Source of the DNA: JALRBM01 sp966186595 | GTDB lineage: Bacteria; Patescibacteriota; Saccharimonadia; Saccharimonadales; Saccharimonadaceae | NCBI GenBank assembly: GCA_966186595.1 | Contig: CBIFWO010000003.1 | Coordinates: forward strand, 1-64,000 | Direction: 5' to 3' | Length of the DNA: 64,000 nt | Part shown: piece after piece, positions 30,197 through 38,467 of the stretch | Position numbering within the stretch: position 1 is the stretch's first letter | Layout: each line of letters begins with the position of its first letter | Notes under the pieces: model-generated | What the model was told of the DNA's origin: nothing | Seen by the model: the letters and a program-made list of their open reading frames with translations, nothing else | Database searches by the model: none | Program-made: the position numbers and the translations under genes

Positions 30197-32596
30197 ATGA
30201 GCGAAATTCACGTGGTCAAACGCGACGGCACCCGCGAACCATTTGACGCCAACAAGATCAACTTGGCGCTCGTGAAGGCAAGTGAGGGCTTGCCGGATCA
30301 AATTAGCAAAGTCGTGCAGGTTGCGACCGAGCTGCAACTGACATTATTCGATGGTATTACCACCGAGCAGCTGGACGAGGCGGTAATTCACACGGCGCTT
30401 CAGAATGTAAAAGATGACCCTGATTTTGACAAGATCGCTTCGCGCTTGCTACTGAAGAACATCTACAAGAATATTCTGGGTGATTACGAAACTGACGTGG
30501 AGCTAAAGAAGCTGCACGAAGAGAAGTTCCCGGAATATCTCAAGCAGGGCATCGCCGATGGTCTCCTTGATACTCGCATGAATACAAAAGTATTCAACAT
30601 CAAAAAACTGGCGAAGGCGCTTGATCCACAGCGTGACCAATTAAGCAAATATTTGGGTGTAGTTACAAACAAAAACCGCTATGCACTTCGCAAGCAAAGT
30701 GGCGCGCCGATTGAGACGCCGCAATTCACCCATATGCGTATTGCCATGGGGCTAAGCTTTAATGAGAAAGATCCAACTGCTGCTGCACTCGACTTTTACG
30801 ATCACATGAGTCGACTGGATTACGTCCCTGGCGGCTCGACCCGCATCAATGCCGGCGGTGCGTTTCCGCAGCTTTCCAACTGCTTCCTCTTTAACATCGA
30901 CGACGACATGGAGGCAATTGCCAAGGGTGTTCGCGACACGATGTGGATTGCAAAAGGAACGGGCGGTATTGGTATTGGTATTACCAAGCTGCGTGCAGCT
31001 GGAAGTCCGGTCAAAACGACCAACACCGAATCGACCGGTCCCATTCCGTTTATCAAGATGATCGACACGGCACTCTTTGCCGTCAGTCGCAAGGGCAAGA
31101 AGGCTGGTGCGGCGGCGATCTACATGGAAAACTGGCACCTGAATTTTCCACAGTTTTTGGACCTCAAACAGAACAGTGGTGACCCTTACCTCCGAACGCG
31201 AATTGCCAACACAGCGGTCTACATGAGCGACGAATTCATGAAGCGCGTCGAAAAGGACAAAGATTGGTACATGTTCGATCCAGCTGACACGCCTGATCTG
31301 ACCGAGCTTTACGGCGAGGAATTTAGCAAGCGTTACGCCGAATACGTCAAGATGGCTGATAGGGGTGAGTTGCGCGACTTTTCAAAGATTCGTGCCCGTG
31401 AACAGTGGCGCCAGATTCTGACGATTTTGCAGGCGACCAGCCACCCATGGCTAACCTGGAAGGACACGATCAATGTTCGTGCCCTCAACAACAATACGGG
31501 GACGATTCACCACAGCAACCTCTGTACGGAGATCACATTGCCACAGGACAAAGACAACACATCCGTCTGCAACCTGGTGAGTATTAACCTGTCAGCACAT
31601 CTGAATGAAGACAAGACGTGGGACTGGGACCGTCTAGCTGCCAGTAGCCGAAGTGCGATCCGCCAGCTCGACAACCTCTGCGATATTACCAACACGCCAA
31701 TTCCTGAAGCGATGAATTCCAATCTGCAAAACCGCGCACTCGGTCTGGGTGTCATGGGCTTTACCGATGTCATCGAAAAGCTTGGACATAGCTACGAGTC
31801 AGAAGAAGCCTACGATCTCATCGACCAACTGGTTGAATTCGTCAGCTACCACGCGATTGACGCGAGTGCTGATATGGCTAAGGAGCTCGGCAGTTACCCA
31901 ATGTTCAAGGGCAGCGCATGGAGTAAAGGCAAGTTACCTATCGATACACTAGACGATCTGGCCGCAGACCGTCATGTAAAGGTGGATGTCACCCGCAAGA
32001 AGCGCATGGATTGGGAAACGCTCCGCGCAAAGGTAAAGAAGGGGATGCGCAATGCAACCTTGATGGCAATCGCTCCAACTGCCAACATTGCACACGTTGC
32101 CGGTACGACTCCGGGTCTCGATCCGCAGTTTGCGCAGATCTTCTCTCGTGCGACGCTGAATGGAAAGTTCTTGGAAGTAAATGTTAACCTTGTAAATGAC
32201 CTCAAGGAACTCGGCATTTGGGACGATGTGAAAGAGGATGTATTACGTCTTCAGGGCGACATCCAGACGATCGAAGCGATTCCAAAGCATATTCGCGACG
32301 TGTACAAAACCAGCTTCCAGCTCAGCCCATACTCCTTTATCGAGGTAGCGGCCCGGGCGCAGAAGTGGGTTGACCAAGCGATCAGCCGCAATATGTATCT
32401 GGAAACTCGCGACATTGATGAGTACGAAAAGATTTACAGTACCGCCTGGAAGAAGGGGCTCAAGACGACGTACTATCTACACGTGAAGCCGCGTCACCAG
32501 GCCGAGCAAAGCACGGTAAAAGTCAACAAAGCTGAATCACTCGGAAGCGGTCCGCGCAAGAGTGGATTTGGATTCGCTAAAAAGCAAACGGTATAA
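30197..32596 (+). CDS. nrdA: Class I ribonucleoside-diphosphate reductase, alpha subunit (C-terminal Cys tail absent)
   Basis: 799 aa from the ATG at 30197 (GGGGATAAA before it); an in-frame extension upstream to 30158 is less likely. Residues 1-95 are an ATP-cone (HVVKRDGTREPFD). The active site has Cys229 (LSNCFLF), Asn441-Cys443-Glu445 (NLCTE) and Cys458 (SVCNL), equivalent to E. coli Cys225, Cys439 and Cys462. The protein ends GFGFAKKQTV with no Cys pair, although NrdA needs a C-terminal CxxC to be re-reduced. That motif occurs instead in the next gene. Makes dNDPs; controlled by NrdR-like boxes. Confidence 0.95.
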   Translation: MSEIHVVKRDGTREPFDANKINLALVKASEGLPDQISKVVQVATELQLTLFDGITTEQLDEAVIHTALQNVKDDPDFDKIASRLLLKNIYKNILGDYETDVELKKLHEEKFPEYLKQGIADGLLDTRMNTKVFNIKKLAKALDPQRDQLSKYLGVVTNKNRYALRKQSGAPIETPQFTHMRIAMGLSFNEKDPTAAALDFYDHMSRLDYVPGGSTRINAGGAFPQLSNCFLFNIDDDMEAIAKGVRDTMWIAKGTGGIGIGITKLRAAGSPVKTTNTESTGPIPFIKMIDTALFAVSRKGKKAGAAAIYMENWHLNFPQFLDLKQNSGDPYLRTRIANTAVYMSDEFMKRVEKDKDWYMFDPADTPDLTELYGEEFSKRYAEYVKMADRGELRDFSKIRAREQWRQILTILQATSHPWLTWKDTINVRALNNNTGTIHHSNLCTEITLPQDKDNTSVCNLVSINLSAHLNEDKTWDWDRLAASSRSAIRQLDNLCDITNTPIPEAMNSNLQNRALGLGVMGFTDVIEKLGHSYESEEAYDLIDQLVEFVSYHAIDASADMAKELGSYPMFKGSAWSKGKLPIDTLDDLAADRHVKVDVTRKKRMDWETLRAKVKKGMRNATLMAIAPTANIAHVAGTTPGLDPQFAQIFSRATLNGKFLEVNVNLVNDLKELGIWDDVKEDVLRLQGDIQTIEAIPKHIRDVYKTSFQLSPYSFIEVAARAQKWVDQAISRNMYLETRDIDEYEKIYSTAWKKGLKTTYYLHVKPRHQAEQSTVKVNKAESLGSGPRKSGFGFAKKQTV

Positions 32597-32613
32597 AAAG
32601 GGAGGGCACCACT

Positions 32614-32793
32614 ATGGGTATGAACGCAAGTACAATCATCAACGACGACATGACACTTGAGGAAAAGCTCGAGGCGATTGAAAAAGCGATGTTAAATGCA
32701 CAGGCGCAGGCTGACGAGGACGCGGCGCAGAACGGGACGGTTGCTGCGCCAGTCGACCCAGCCGACCTCACAATGTGCGAAGGGTGCCAATAG
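32614..32793 (+). CDS. 59-aa protein ending MCEGCQ: candidate trans-acting redox tail of NrdA
   Basis: Begins MGMNASTIINDDMTLEE, has an amphipathic helix (EEKLEAIEKAMLNAQ), a flexible Ala/Asp/Pro-rich linker, and ends DLTMCEGCQ. The C-E-x-C-Q end is the usual terminus of many NrdA proteins, where the Cys pair reduces the active-site disulfide. Here it is a separate ORF in a different frame, with its own GGAGGG 7 nt before the ATG, between nrdA and nrdB. It may dock on NrdA and act in trans. An indel splitting one gene is possible, but the strong ribosome site argues against it. Confidence 0.75.
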   Translation: MGMNASTIINDDMTLEEKLEAIEKAMLNAQAQADEDAAQNGTVAAPVDPADLTMCEGCQ

Positions 32794-32842
32794 AGGATGC
32801 AACTTCTAAGGGCGTTAATAAGGAAAGGATTGAAACACTATC

Positions 32843-33835
32843 ATGGCAGGCATTCTCGGAACAGGTATCCAGGACGGATTACTTCTTAAACCAATTCACT
32901 ACCAGTGGGCGTATGATCTCTATAATCAGGCGGTCGCGAACACCTGGTTTCCAAACGAAATCCAGCTAGGTCAGGACCTCGCCGATTGGAAGAAGATGAC
33001 AGACGAAGAGCGCCACGCGCTTGAATTCCTGATGAGCTACTTTAATCCGAACGAGCTGTTGGTGAACAAGGCGCTAGCCTTTGGAGTGTATCCGTATGTG
33101 AATGCGGCCGAGTGTCACTTATACTTGGCGAAACAGATGTGGGAGGAAGCCAACCACTGCATGAGTTTTGAATATGTGCTCGAAACATTCCCAATTGACC
33201 GCGAGAAGGCCTATGCTGCCCATGTTGACGAACCCGTCATGGCGCGCAAGGAAGAGTTCGAAACACAGGCCATCAAGCGAATGACCGAGAAGCACCTTGA
33301 TATCACGACGACTGAGGGGAAGAAGGACTTTATCCGTAACCTTATCGCGTACAATATCATCCTTGAGGGTATCTGGTTTTACAGTGGTTTCATGGTGGCG
33401 CTTTCATTCCGCCAGCGCAATTTGCTACGTAACTTTGGTAGCCTGATCGACTGGGTGGTTCGTGACGAGAGCTTGCACCTCAAGTTTGGTATCAACCTGA
33501 TCCTGACGACGCTTGAGGAAAACGAAGATCTTCAGACTGAGGAGTTTGCGAACGAAATCAAGCAGACCATTCTGGATGCGGTCGAGATGGAAGAGGAATA
33601 CAACAAGGTGATGCTGCCAAAGGGTATCCTTGGTCTGAACGCTGACTACGTGAACCAATACGTGAAATACCTGACCGACCGTCGCCTGGAAGAGCTCGGA
33701 TTTGAAGCGCATTACAAAGTATCTAACCCGGCCAAGTGGATGGCGGCTGCCAACGACACGCTCGAGCTCGTCAACTTCTTTGAGGCGACCAACACCAGCT
33801 ACGAAGTAAACGCTGGCAACAGCAAGAAAGATTAG
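32843..33835 (+). CDS. nrdB: Class Ic ribonucleotide reductase beta subunit (R2c)
   Basis: 330 aa. Metal ligands fall at Glu71, Glu102, His105 (EEANH), Glu175 (ILEGIWFY), Glu209 and His212 (RDESLH). The position four after His105, where class Ia has the radical Tyr, is Phe109. The set corresponds one-to-one, with a constant offset of 18, to Chlamydia trachomatis R2c (Glu89, Glu120, His123, Phe127, Glu193, Glu227, His230). That enzyme uses a Mn(IV)/Fe(III) cofactor instead of a tyrosyl radical. It pairs with NrdA encoded upstream. A Mn/Zn-type ABC transporter lies just downstream. Confidence 0.93.
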   Translation: MAGILGTGIQDGLLLKPIHYQWAYDLYNQAVANTWFPNEIQLGQDLADWKKMTDEERHALEFLMSYFNPNELLVNKALAFGVYPYVNAAECHLYLAKQMWEEANHCMSFEYVLETFPIDREKAYAAHVDEPVMARKEEFETQAIKRMTEKHLDITTTEGKKDFIRNLIAYNIILEGIWFYSGFMVALSFRQRNLLRNFGSLIDWVVRDESLHLKFGINLILTTLEENEDLQTEEFANEIKQTILDAVEMEEEYNKVMLPKGILGLNADYVNQYVKYLTDRRLEELGFEAHYKVSNPAKWMAAANDTLELVNFFEATNTSYEVNAGNSKKD

Positions 33836-33836
33836 C

Positions 33837-34442
33837 ATGAAAACCGAGATCGAAGCTAAATTTGCGGATATCGACATCGATGAAATCCGTGCGGCGCTAA
33901 AAGCGGCGGGAGCAATGTGTGAACAGCCTATGCGCCTGATGCGCCGGGCTTTGATTGAGGAACCTCATCATGCCAAAGAACATTCCTTTCTGCGCATTCG
34001 TGATGAAGGTGACAAAGTAACACTGACGTTCAAGCGTCGTAAAGATCCGTATAACCCAGGCATCGACGGTGTGAAGGAAATTGAGGTGGAGGTGAGTGAC
34101 TTTGACGATACGCTGACCATCTTTTCCGAAGCTGGCTGGCGCTACATGACGTTCCAGGAGTCGAAGCGCGAGACATGGAAATTGGGCGAGGCCGAAGTGG
34201 TGATCGATGAATGGCCGTGGCTGGAACCGTATATCGAAATCGAAGGTGAAACGGAGGCAATTATCAAAGCGGCAGCTGAAAAATTGGGGCTGAAGTGGGA
34301 TGATGCGCAGTTTGTGAATATTGATGTCCTATACAACAAGAAATATGAATTTGCACCGAACTTTCGTGGCGTGATCGATGTACCAGAAGCACGTTTTGGC
34401 GCCCCATTACCACCGCAATTTATCCCTAGAACAGCGAATTAA
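33837..34442 (+). CDS. CYTH-domain protein (triphosphate tunnel metalloenzyme type)
   Basis: 201 aa. The EIEAKF signature is at residues 4-9, with FLRIRDEGDKVTLTFKRR and YIEIEGETEAII as further tunnel strands. CYTH enzymes bind triphosphates with a divalent metal: adenylyl cyclase class IV, thiamine triphosphatase or inorganic triphosphatase. Which activity applies is not clear. It starts 1 nt after nrdB and overlaps the transporter gene, so it belongs to the same operon. Confidence 0.85.
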   Translation: MKTEIEAKFADIDIDEIRAALKAAGAMCEQPMRLMRRALIEEPHHAKEHSFLRIRDEGDKVTLTFKRRKDPYNPGIDGVKEIEVEVSDFDDTLTIFSEAGWRYMTFQESKRETWKLGEAEVVIDEWPWLEPYIEIEGETEAIIKAAAEKLGLKWDDAQFVNIDVLYNKKYEFAPNFRGVIDVPEARFGAPLPPQFIPRTAN

Positions 34443-35395
34443 TGTTGGTGGGCAGAAAGACGACTATGAAACGAACAACTTTTTGGCGCACCATTATTAT
34501 CGTGATTGCTGTGGGGTTGATTAGTGCGTTTGTGTATGCCGTGATTCAAGCCCGAAATAAATCCGGTGATCACACCAAAAAACAGGTCCTCACGACCTTT
34601 ACGGTTCTGTCCGACATGGCTAAAAATATTGCCGGCGATCGGATAGACGTTGATTCTATTACCAAACCCGGCGCTGAAATTCACGGCTACGAACCAACCC
34701 CGGGCGACATGGTGCGTCTACAAAAAGCTGATCTCGTATTAGATAATGGTCTCAATCTCGAAAAGTGGGCCGAGAAGCTCTATCAGAATGTGCCCGATGT
34801 GCCCCATGTGACACTGACGGAGGGAGTGGCACCAATGCCAATTGCCGAGGGTCCCTACAAAGACAAGCCAAATCCCCACGCTTGGATGTCACCGGCGAAC
34901 GCGCTTATCTACGTTGATAATATAACGAAGGCACTTTCGAATATCGACCAGCCAAATGCCAGTTATTTTGCTAAGAATGCAGAGGCGTACAAGAAAAAAA
35001 TTAGTCAGGTTGATGAAGCATTAAAGACCGAATTGGGATCACTCGTTGAGTCAAGCCGTTACTTAACTAGCTGTGAAGGGGCGTTTAGTTACCTCATCCG
35101 TGATTATGGTCTGAGAGAGCTTTACCTGTGGCCAATCAATGCTGATGCCCAAGGGACGCCACAGCAAATTCGCAGCGTCGTTGAGTCGGTAAAAGCGAAT
35201 AATGTACCCGCAGTTTTCTGCGAAAGTACGGTAAGTTCGCAGGCACAGCGTCAGGTCGCTCAGGAAACGGGCGCGCGATTTGGTGGAATATTCTATGTCG
35301 ATTCGCTCTCTGGTAAGGACGGGCCGACACCAACCTATCTGAAGCTGCTAGAATATAATGCCAATACATTGGTGCGTGGACTAAAAGGCGAGTGA
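34442..35395 (+). CDS. Metal ABC transporter substrate-binding protein (Mn/Zn, ZnuA/MntC family)
   Basis: 317 aa. An N-terminal membrane segment (residues 15-35) probably anchors it. The cluster A-I solute-binding fold is shown by VLSDMAKNIAGDRIDV, IHGYEPTPGDM (His ligand), PNPHAWMSP (His), CEGAFSYLIRDYGL (Glu region) and FCESTVSSQ. The long His-rich loop of ZnuA is missing, which favours Mn over Zn, though this is only suggestive. Overlaps CYTH by one base (TAATG). Operon with ATPase and permease. Confidence 0.88.
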   Translation: MLVGRKTTMKRTTFWRTIIIVIAVGLISAFVYAVIQARNKSGDHTKKQVLTTFTVLSDMAKNIAGDRIDVDSITKPGAEIHGYEPTPGDMVRLQKADLVLDNGLNLEKWAEKLYQNVPDVPHVTLTEGVAPMPIAEGPYKDKPNPHAWMSPANALIYVDNITKALSNIDQPNASYFAKNAEAYKKKISQVDEALKTELGSLVESSRYLTSCEGAFSYLIRDYGLRELYLWPINADAQGTPQQIRSVVESVKANNVPAVFCESTVSSQAQRQVAQETGARFGGIFYVDSLSGKDGPTPTYLKLLEYNANTLVRGLKGE

Positions 35396-36141
35396 TGAAC
35401 GCGATCGATATCCAAGGCGTGTCGGTGCGCTATCACGAGAAATTAGTTCTCGAGGACGTGACAGCGATCGTGCCCGAGGGCGCAATTTGTGGCCTGGTGG
35501 GTATGAATGGTGCAGGGAAATCGACACTTTTTAAGTCGATCATGGGGGCGGTTTCGCTTGGGAAGGGCAGAGTGCGACTGGCTGGACACACTGTGAAAGT
35601 CGCGCAAAAAAAGGGAATCGTGGCATACGTCCCGCAAACCGAGATGATTGATTGGAATTTTCCAGTGTCCGTTCGGGACGTCGTGATGATGGGCAGATAT
35701 GGGCAAATGAATTTTCTTCGGATTCCAAGGACAAAGGACGAGGAAGCGGTGACGCATGCATTGGAGCGTGTTCACCTCACGGATTTTGCTGATCGTCAGA
35801 TCGGACAGCTTTCTGGCGGACAACGTAAACGCGCATTTGTCGCCCGTGCATTGGCGCAGGGTGCATCAATTTTACTCTTAGACGAACCATTTGCTGGTGT
35901 CGATGCAAAGACTGAAGCCTCACTAGTCGAGCTTCTCCGCGAACTGCAAAAACAGGATGTGACGACACTGATCGCCGCTCACGATCTCAATACGATTGGA
36001 TCGTACTGCGATCACATCATTTTACTCAAGAAAACCGTCATCGCCGCCGGGCCAACAAAAAAAGTGTTCACAGCCGAGAATATCGCCAAGACGTACGATA
36101 GTGTGTTCGGAAAGAAGGGGAGCGTGCCATGGATGCGTTAA
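35395..36141 (+). CDS. Metal ABC transporter ATPase (Mn/Zn family)
   Basis: 248 aa. Walker A GMNGAGKST, Q-loop VPQTEMIDW, signature LSGGQRKRAFVARAL, Walker B ILLLDEPFAGVD and the switch His in AAHDL are intact. The TEMIDWNFP segment after the Q-loop is typical of MntB/ZnuC-like ATPases. Start ATG overlaps the upstream stop (TGATG); a GTG one codon earlier is possible. Confidence 0.93.
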   Translation: MNAIDIQGVSVRYHEKLVLEDVTAIVPEGAICGLVGMNGAGKSTLFKSIMGAVSLGKGRVRLAGHTVKVAQKKGIVAYVPQTEMIDWNFPVSVRDVVMMGRYGQMNFLRIPRTKDEEAVTHALERVHLTDFADRQIGQLSGGQRKRAFVARALAQGASILLLDEPFAGVDAKTEASLVELLRELQKQDVTTLIAAHDLNTIGSYCDHIILLKKTVIAAGPTKKVFTAENIAKTYDSVFGKKGSVPWMR

Positions 36142-36977
36142 TTTTACCTCTTCAATACGATTTTATGCTCAAGGCGATCATAGTTAGTTCGGTGGTAGGC
36201 GTGGTCTGTGCGCTGCTGTCCTGTCTGCTGATATTAAAGCGCTGGTCGCTGATGGGCGATGCGGTGTCGCACTCAGTCCTGCCGGGTGTGGTCCTAGCGT
36301 ATGTCATAGGGATTCCGTTTAGCATCGGTGCGTTTGTGTTCGGACTGGGAAGTGTGCTGGGGATTGGATACATCAAGCAAAAGGTTCGTCTGAAAGATGA
36401 TGCCGTGATCGGGATTGTCTTTACGACGCTGTTTGCGCTTGGGCTGGTGCTGGTGTCGAAAGTGCCGAGTAATATCGATCTCATGCACATTCTGTTTGGA
36501 TACGTACTAGGGATCTCTAACACCGATGCGTGGCAGGTGGGGATCATCGCGGTAAGTGTTATCGCTGTGCTATTGGTCCTTCGTCGTAGCCTCCTGCTTT
36601 ACGCGTTTGACCCAGCGCATATGGGTGCGATTCGGCTGAAAGTGCAGTTTTATCACTATCTTCTGCTGGTGCTCCTCGCACTGACAGTGATTGCGTCGGT
36701 GCAAACAGTCGGTATTATCTTGGTAATTGCGATGCTCATCACGCCGGGCGCGATCGCGCATCTGTGGACGGATCGATTCGATCGAATGCTTATGATTGCG
36801 GCGGGTGCAAGTGTGATTGCCTGTATCGTCGGAGCGTACAGTAGTTATTATTTTGACGTGTCGACGGGTGGAGCGATGGTGCTGGTATTGGGAGTCCTGT
36901 TTCTTTTGACATTTCTATTTGCCCCAAAGTATGGGGTGATCCGAGGTGGCCTAAAATACTTACGACGTAGTAATTGA
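36129..36977 (+). CDS. Metal ABC transporter permease (ABC-3 family)
   Basis: 282 aa with about eight membrane helices. ABC-3 features are LKRWSLMGDAVSHSVLPGV, DDAVIGIVFTTLFALGLVL and LITPGAIAHLWTDRFDRM. Overlaps the ATPase by 13 nt. Completes a three-gene Mn/Zn importer downstream of the class Ic reductase, whose cofactor requires Mn. Confidence 0.93.
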   Translation: MDALILPLQYDFMLKAIIVSSVVGVVCALLSCLLILKRWSLMGDAVSHSVLPGVVLAYVIGIPFSIGAFVFGLGSVLGIGYIKQKVRLKDDAVIGIVFTTLFALGLVLVSKVPSNIDLMHILFGYVLGISNTDAWQVGIIAVSVIAVLLVLRRSLLLYAFDPAHMGAIRLKVQFYHYLLLVLLALTVIASVQTVGIILVIAMLITPGAIAHLWTDRFDRMLMIAAGASVIACIVGAYSSYYFDVSTGGAMVLVLGVLFLLTFLFAPKYGVIRGGLKYLRRSN

Positions 36978-37051
36978 ATCTTTGCTAGGGTATAAAAATG
37001 ACTGTCCGTCTCGAACTTTTGGAGGGTTGTTTTCTGTGGAGATTGTGATGC

Positions 37052-37112
37052 AGTCCGGCCTCGATGTATCGGGGCGAACGGGGTACCGTAAAAGACCTCG
37101 CTCGCCCGGACT
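37052..37112. ncRNA. Candidate three-way-junction RNA structure next to the gdh stop
   Basis: Outer stem AGTCCGG/CCGGACT encloses a 7-bp hairpin (CCTCGAT/ATCGGGG, one wobble) and a 9-position stem (CGAACGGGG/CCTCGCTCG, one mismatch, one wobble) with a 12-nt loop. It sits 2 nt from the gdh stop on the minus strand and 75 nt after the permease stop on plus. It may simply be an elaborate terminator. No match to a known ribozyme or riboswitch was recognised. Confidence 0.45.
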
Positions 37113-37114
37113 CG

Positions 37115-38326
37115 CTACAAGAGTCGTTCTATTGCAAGCTCGAAGGCTGCCTGGCGTAGGCTGATGCCTTTTGTTTTTGAACGAGCGATTATTTCCTTGG
37201 TAGCTTTTTGCAGCAAGTCTTCAAGCTTCGCGTTGACGTCCTCCTCAGTCCAGTGTTCGCCTGCGAGGTTTTGCTGCCATTCCAGACAAGAGACGATGAC
37301 GCCACCAGCGTTTGCGAGGATGTCGGGCAGCACAACAATACCTTTGACATCGAGTCGCTCCTCGGCGGCGCTACTGGTTGGGCCGTTGGCTAGCTCGACA
37401 ATGATCGAGGCCTGGACCTTGTCAACGTTGGCTTCGACGACGGCATCCTCCAGGGCGGCAAGTACAAGGATGTCTGCCTTAACACTGATAATGTCATCAC
37501 TTGGACGTGGTTCGATCTCGGCTAGATCGGCAAGCTCTTCGGGTCGCGGAGTGCCACCAGTTGTCATTTCGGCTTTCTCGACATCAATGCCTTCGGGGTT
37601 TACCCAGGTATTCTTGCTGTTACTGACGGCAATAAGTTTGATGTTTGGATACGCTTTTAGGACTTCTGCAAAGAAATACCCAACATTGCCGAACCCTTGA
37701 AGGGCGACAGTAAGAGGTTTGTCGATCAGTCCTTGGGACTTGAGATATTCAACAAGAGTGATGACACCACCGCGACCGGTTGCGGCTGCGCGTCCTTCAG
37801 AACCGCCGTTGGTCATGGATTTGCCGGTAAAGCTCCCCTTGTCATCCTTGCCGACGGTTTTTTCAAATTCATCCACCATCCAGTCGATGATCTGGGCATT
37901 TGTGTTAACGTCGGGGGCAGGGATGTCCTTGTCCGAGCCAATGTGCGGTGCAAGATGGCGAGCATAGCGGCGGGCAAGCTCCTCGACCTCAGCGGGCGAG
38001 AGTTCGCGTGGATCAACAGCAACACCACCTTTGCCGCCACCGAGTGGCAGGCCAACTGCAGCGGTTTTAAAACTCATAAGTGTTGCAAGGGCCCGCACTT
38101 CATCAATACTCACCCCTGGGTGGAAACGGATTCCGCCTTTGAACGGACCAAGCTTGCTGCTGTGCTGTACGCGGTAGGCGGGATAGGCTTTACCAGCAAC
38201 TTCAATCTCAAAAATATGTTCGGCCTCGGCCTCTAGAAGGGCCTCGATGGTTTTTTCGTCGTGTCCAAGACTTTGGGCGGCTCGACGGATATGGGTTTGG
38301 GCAGTTGCTAGCATGGATTTACTCAT
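37115..38326 (-). CDS. gdhA: Glutamate dehydrogenase (Glu/Leu/Phe/Val family)
   Basis: 403 aa. The substrate site has VQHSSKLGPFKGGIRFHPGV with the catalytic Lys in LPLGGGKGGV and Asp in APDVNTN. The Rossmann domain has ALQGFGNVG, and the C-terminus LANAGGVIVS. It interconverts glutamate and 2-oxoglutarate plus ammonia, supplying 2-oxoglutarate that the JmjC-like enzymes would need. Its length fits the hexameric class. CATACT ends 7 nt before the ATG. Confidence 0.94.
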   Translation of the reverse strand: MSKSMLATAQTHIRRAAQSLGHDEKTIEALLEAEAEHIFEIEVAGKAYPAYRVQHSSKLGPFKGGIRFHPGVSIDEVRALATLMSFKTAAVGLPLGGGKGGVAVDPRELSPAEVEELARRYARHLAPHIGSDKDIPAPDVNTNAQIIDWMVDEFEKTVGKDDKGSFTGKSMTNGGSEGRAAATGRGGVITLVEYLKSQGLIDKPLTVALQGFGNVGYFFAEVLKAYPNIKLIAVSNSKNTWVNPEGIDVEKAEMTTGGTPRPEELADLAEIEPRPSDDIISVKADILVLAALEDAVVEANVDKVQASIIVELANGPTSSAAEERLDVKGIVVLPDILANAGGVIVSCLEWQQNLAGEHWTEEDVNAKLEDLLQKATKEIIARSKTKGISLRQAAFELAIERLL

Positions 38327-38386
38327 ATTATCCAGTATGCGCTGGTCGTTATCTTTTGGATAGTGTTAAATAGACATGATGTACAC

Positions 38387-38435
38387 AGGACATATGTAGC
38401 GTAGAATAGACAACATGCAACACCATATATAGCGC
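38387..38435 (+). promoter_or_regulatory. NrdR-like box pair between gdhA and pyrG
   Basis: AGGACATATGTAGCGT (38387-38402, weak) and ACACCATATATAGCGC (38420-38435, about 13 of 16 to the NrdR consensus) are 33 bp apart. The second ends 18 nt before the pyrG -10 TACAAT (38454-38459), where a repressor would block the promoter. ACCATATATAGCG is shared exactly with box 1 of nrdA. Confidence 0.6.
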
Positions 38436-38467
38436 TCGACCAAAAAAATGTGCTACAATGAAATCCC

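Noticed and set aside
36982..37164. 60-aa ORF through the structured element
   Set aside because: Arg/Gly-rich, no ribosome site, overlaps the three-way-junction structure and the gdhA end.
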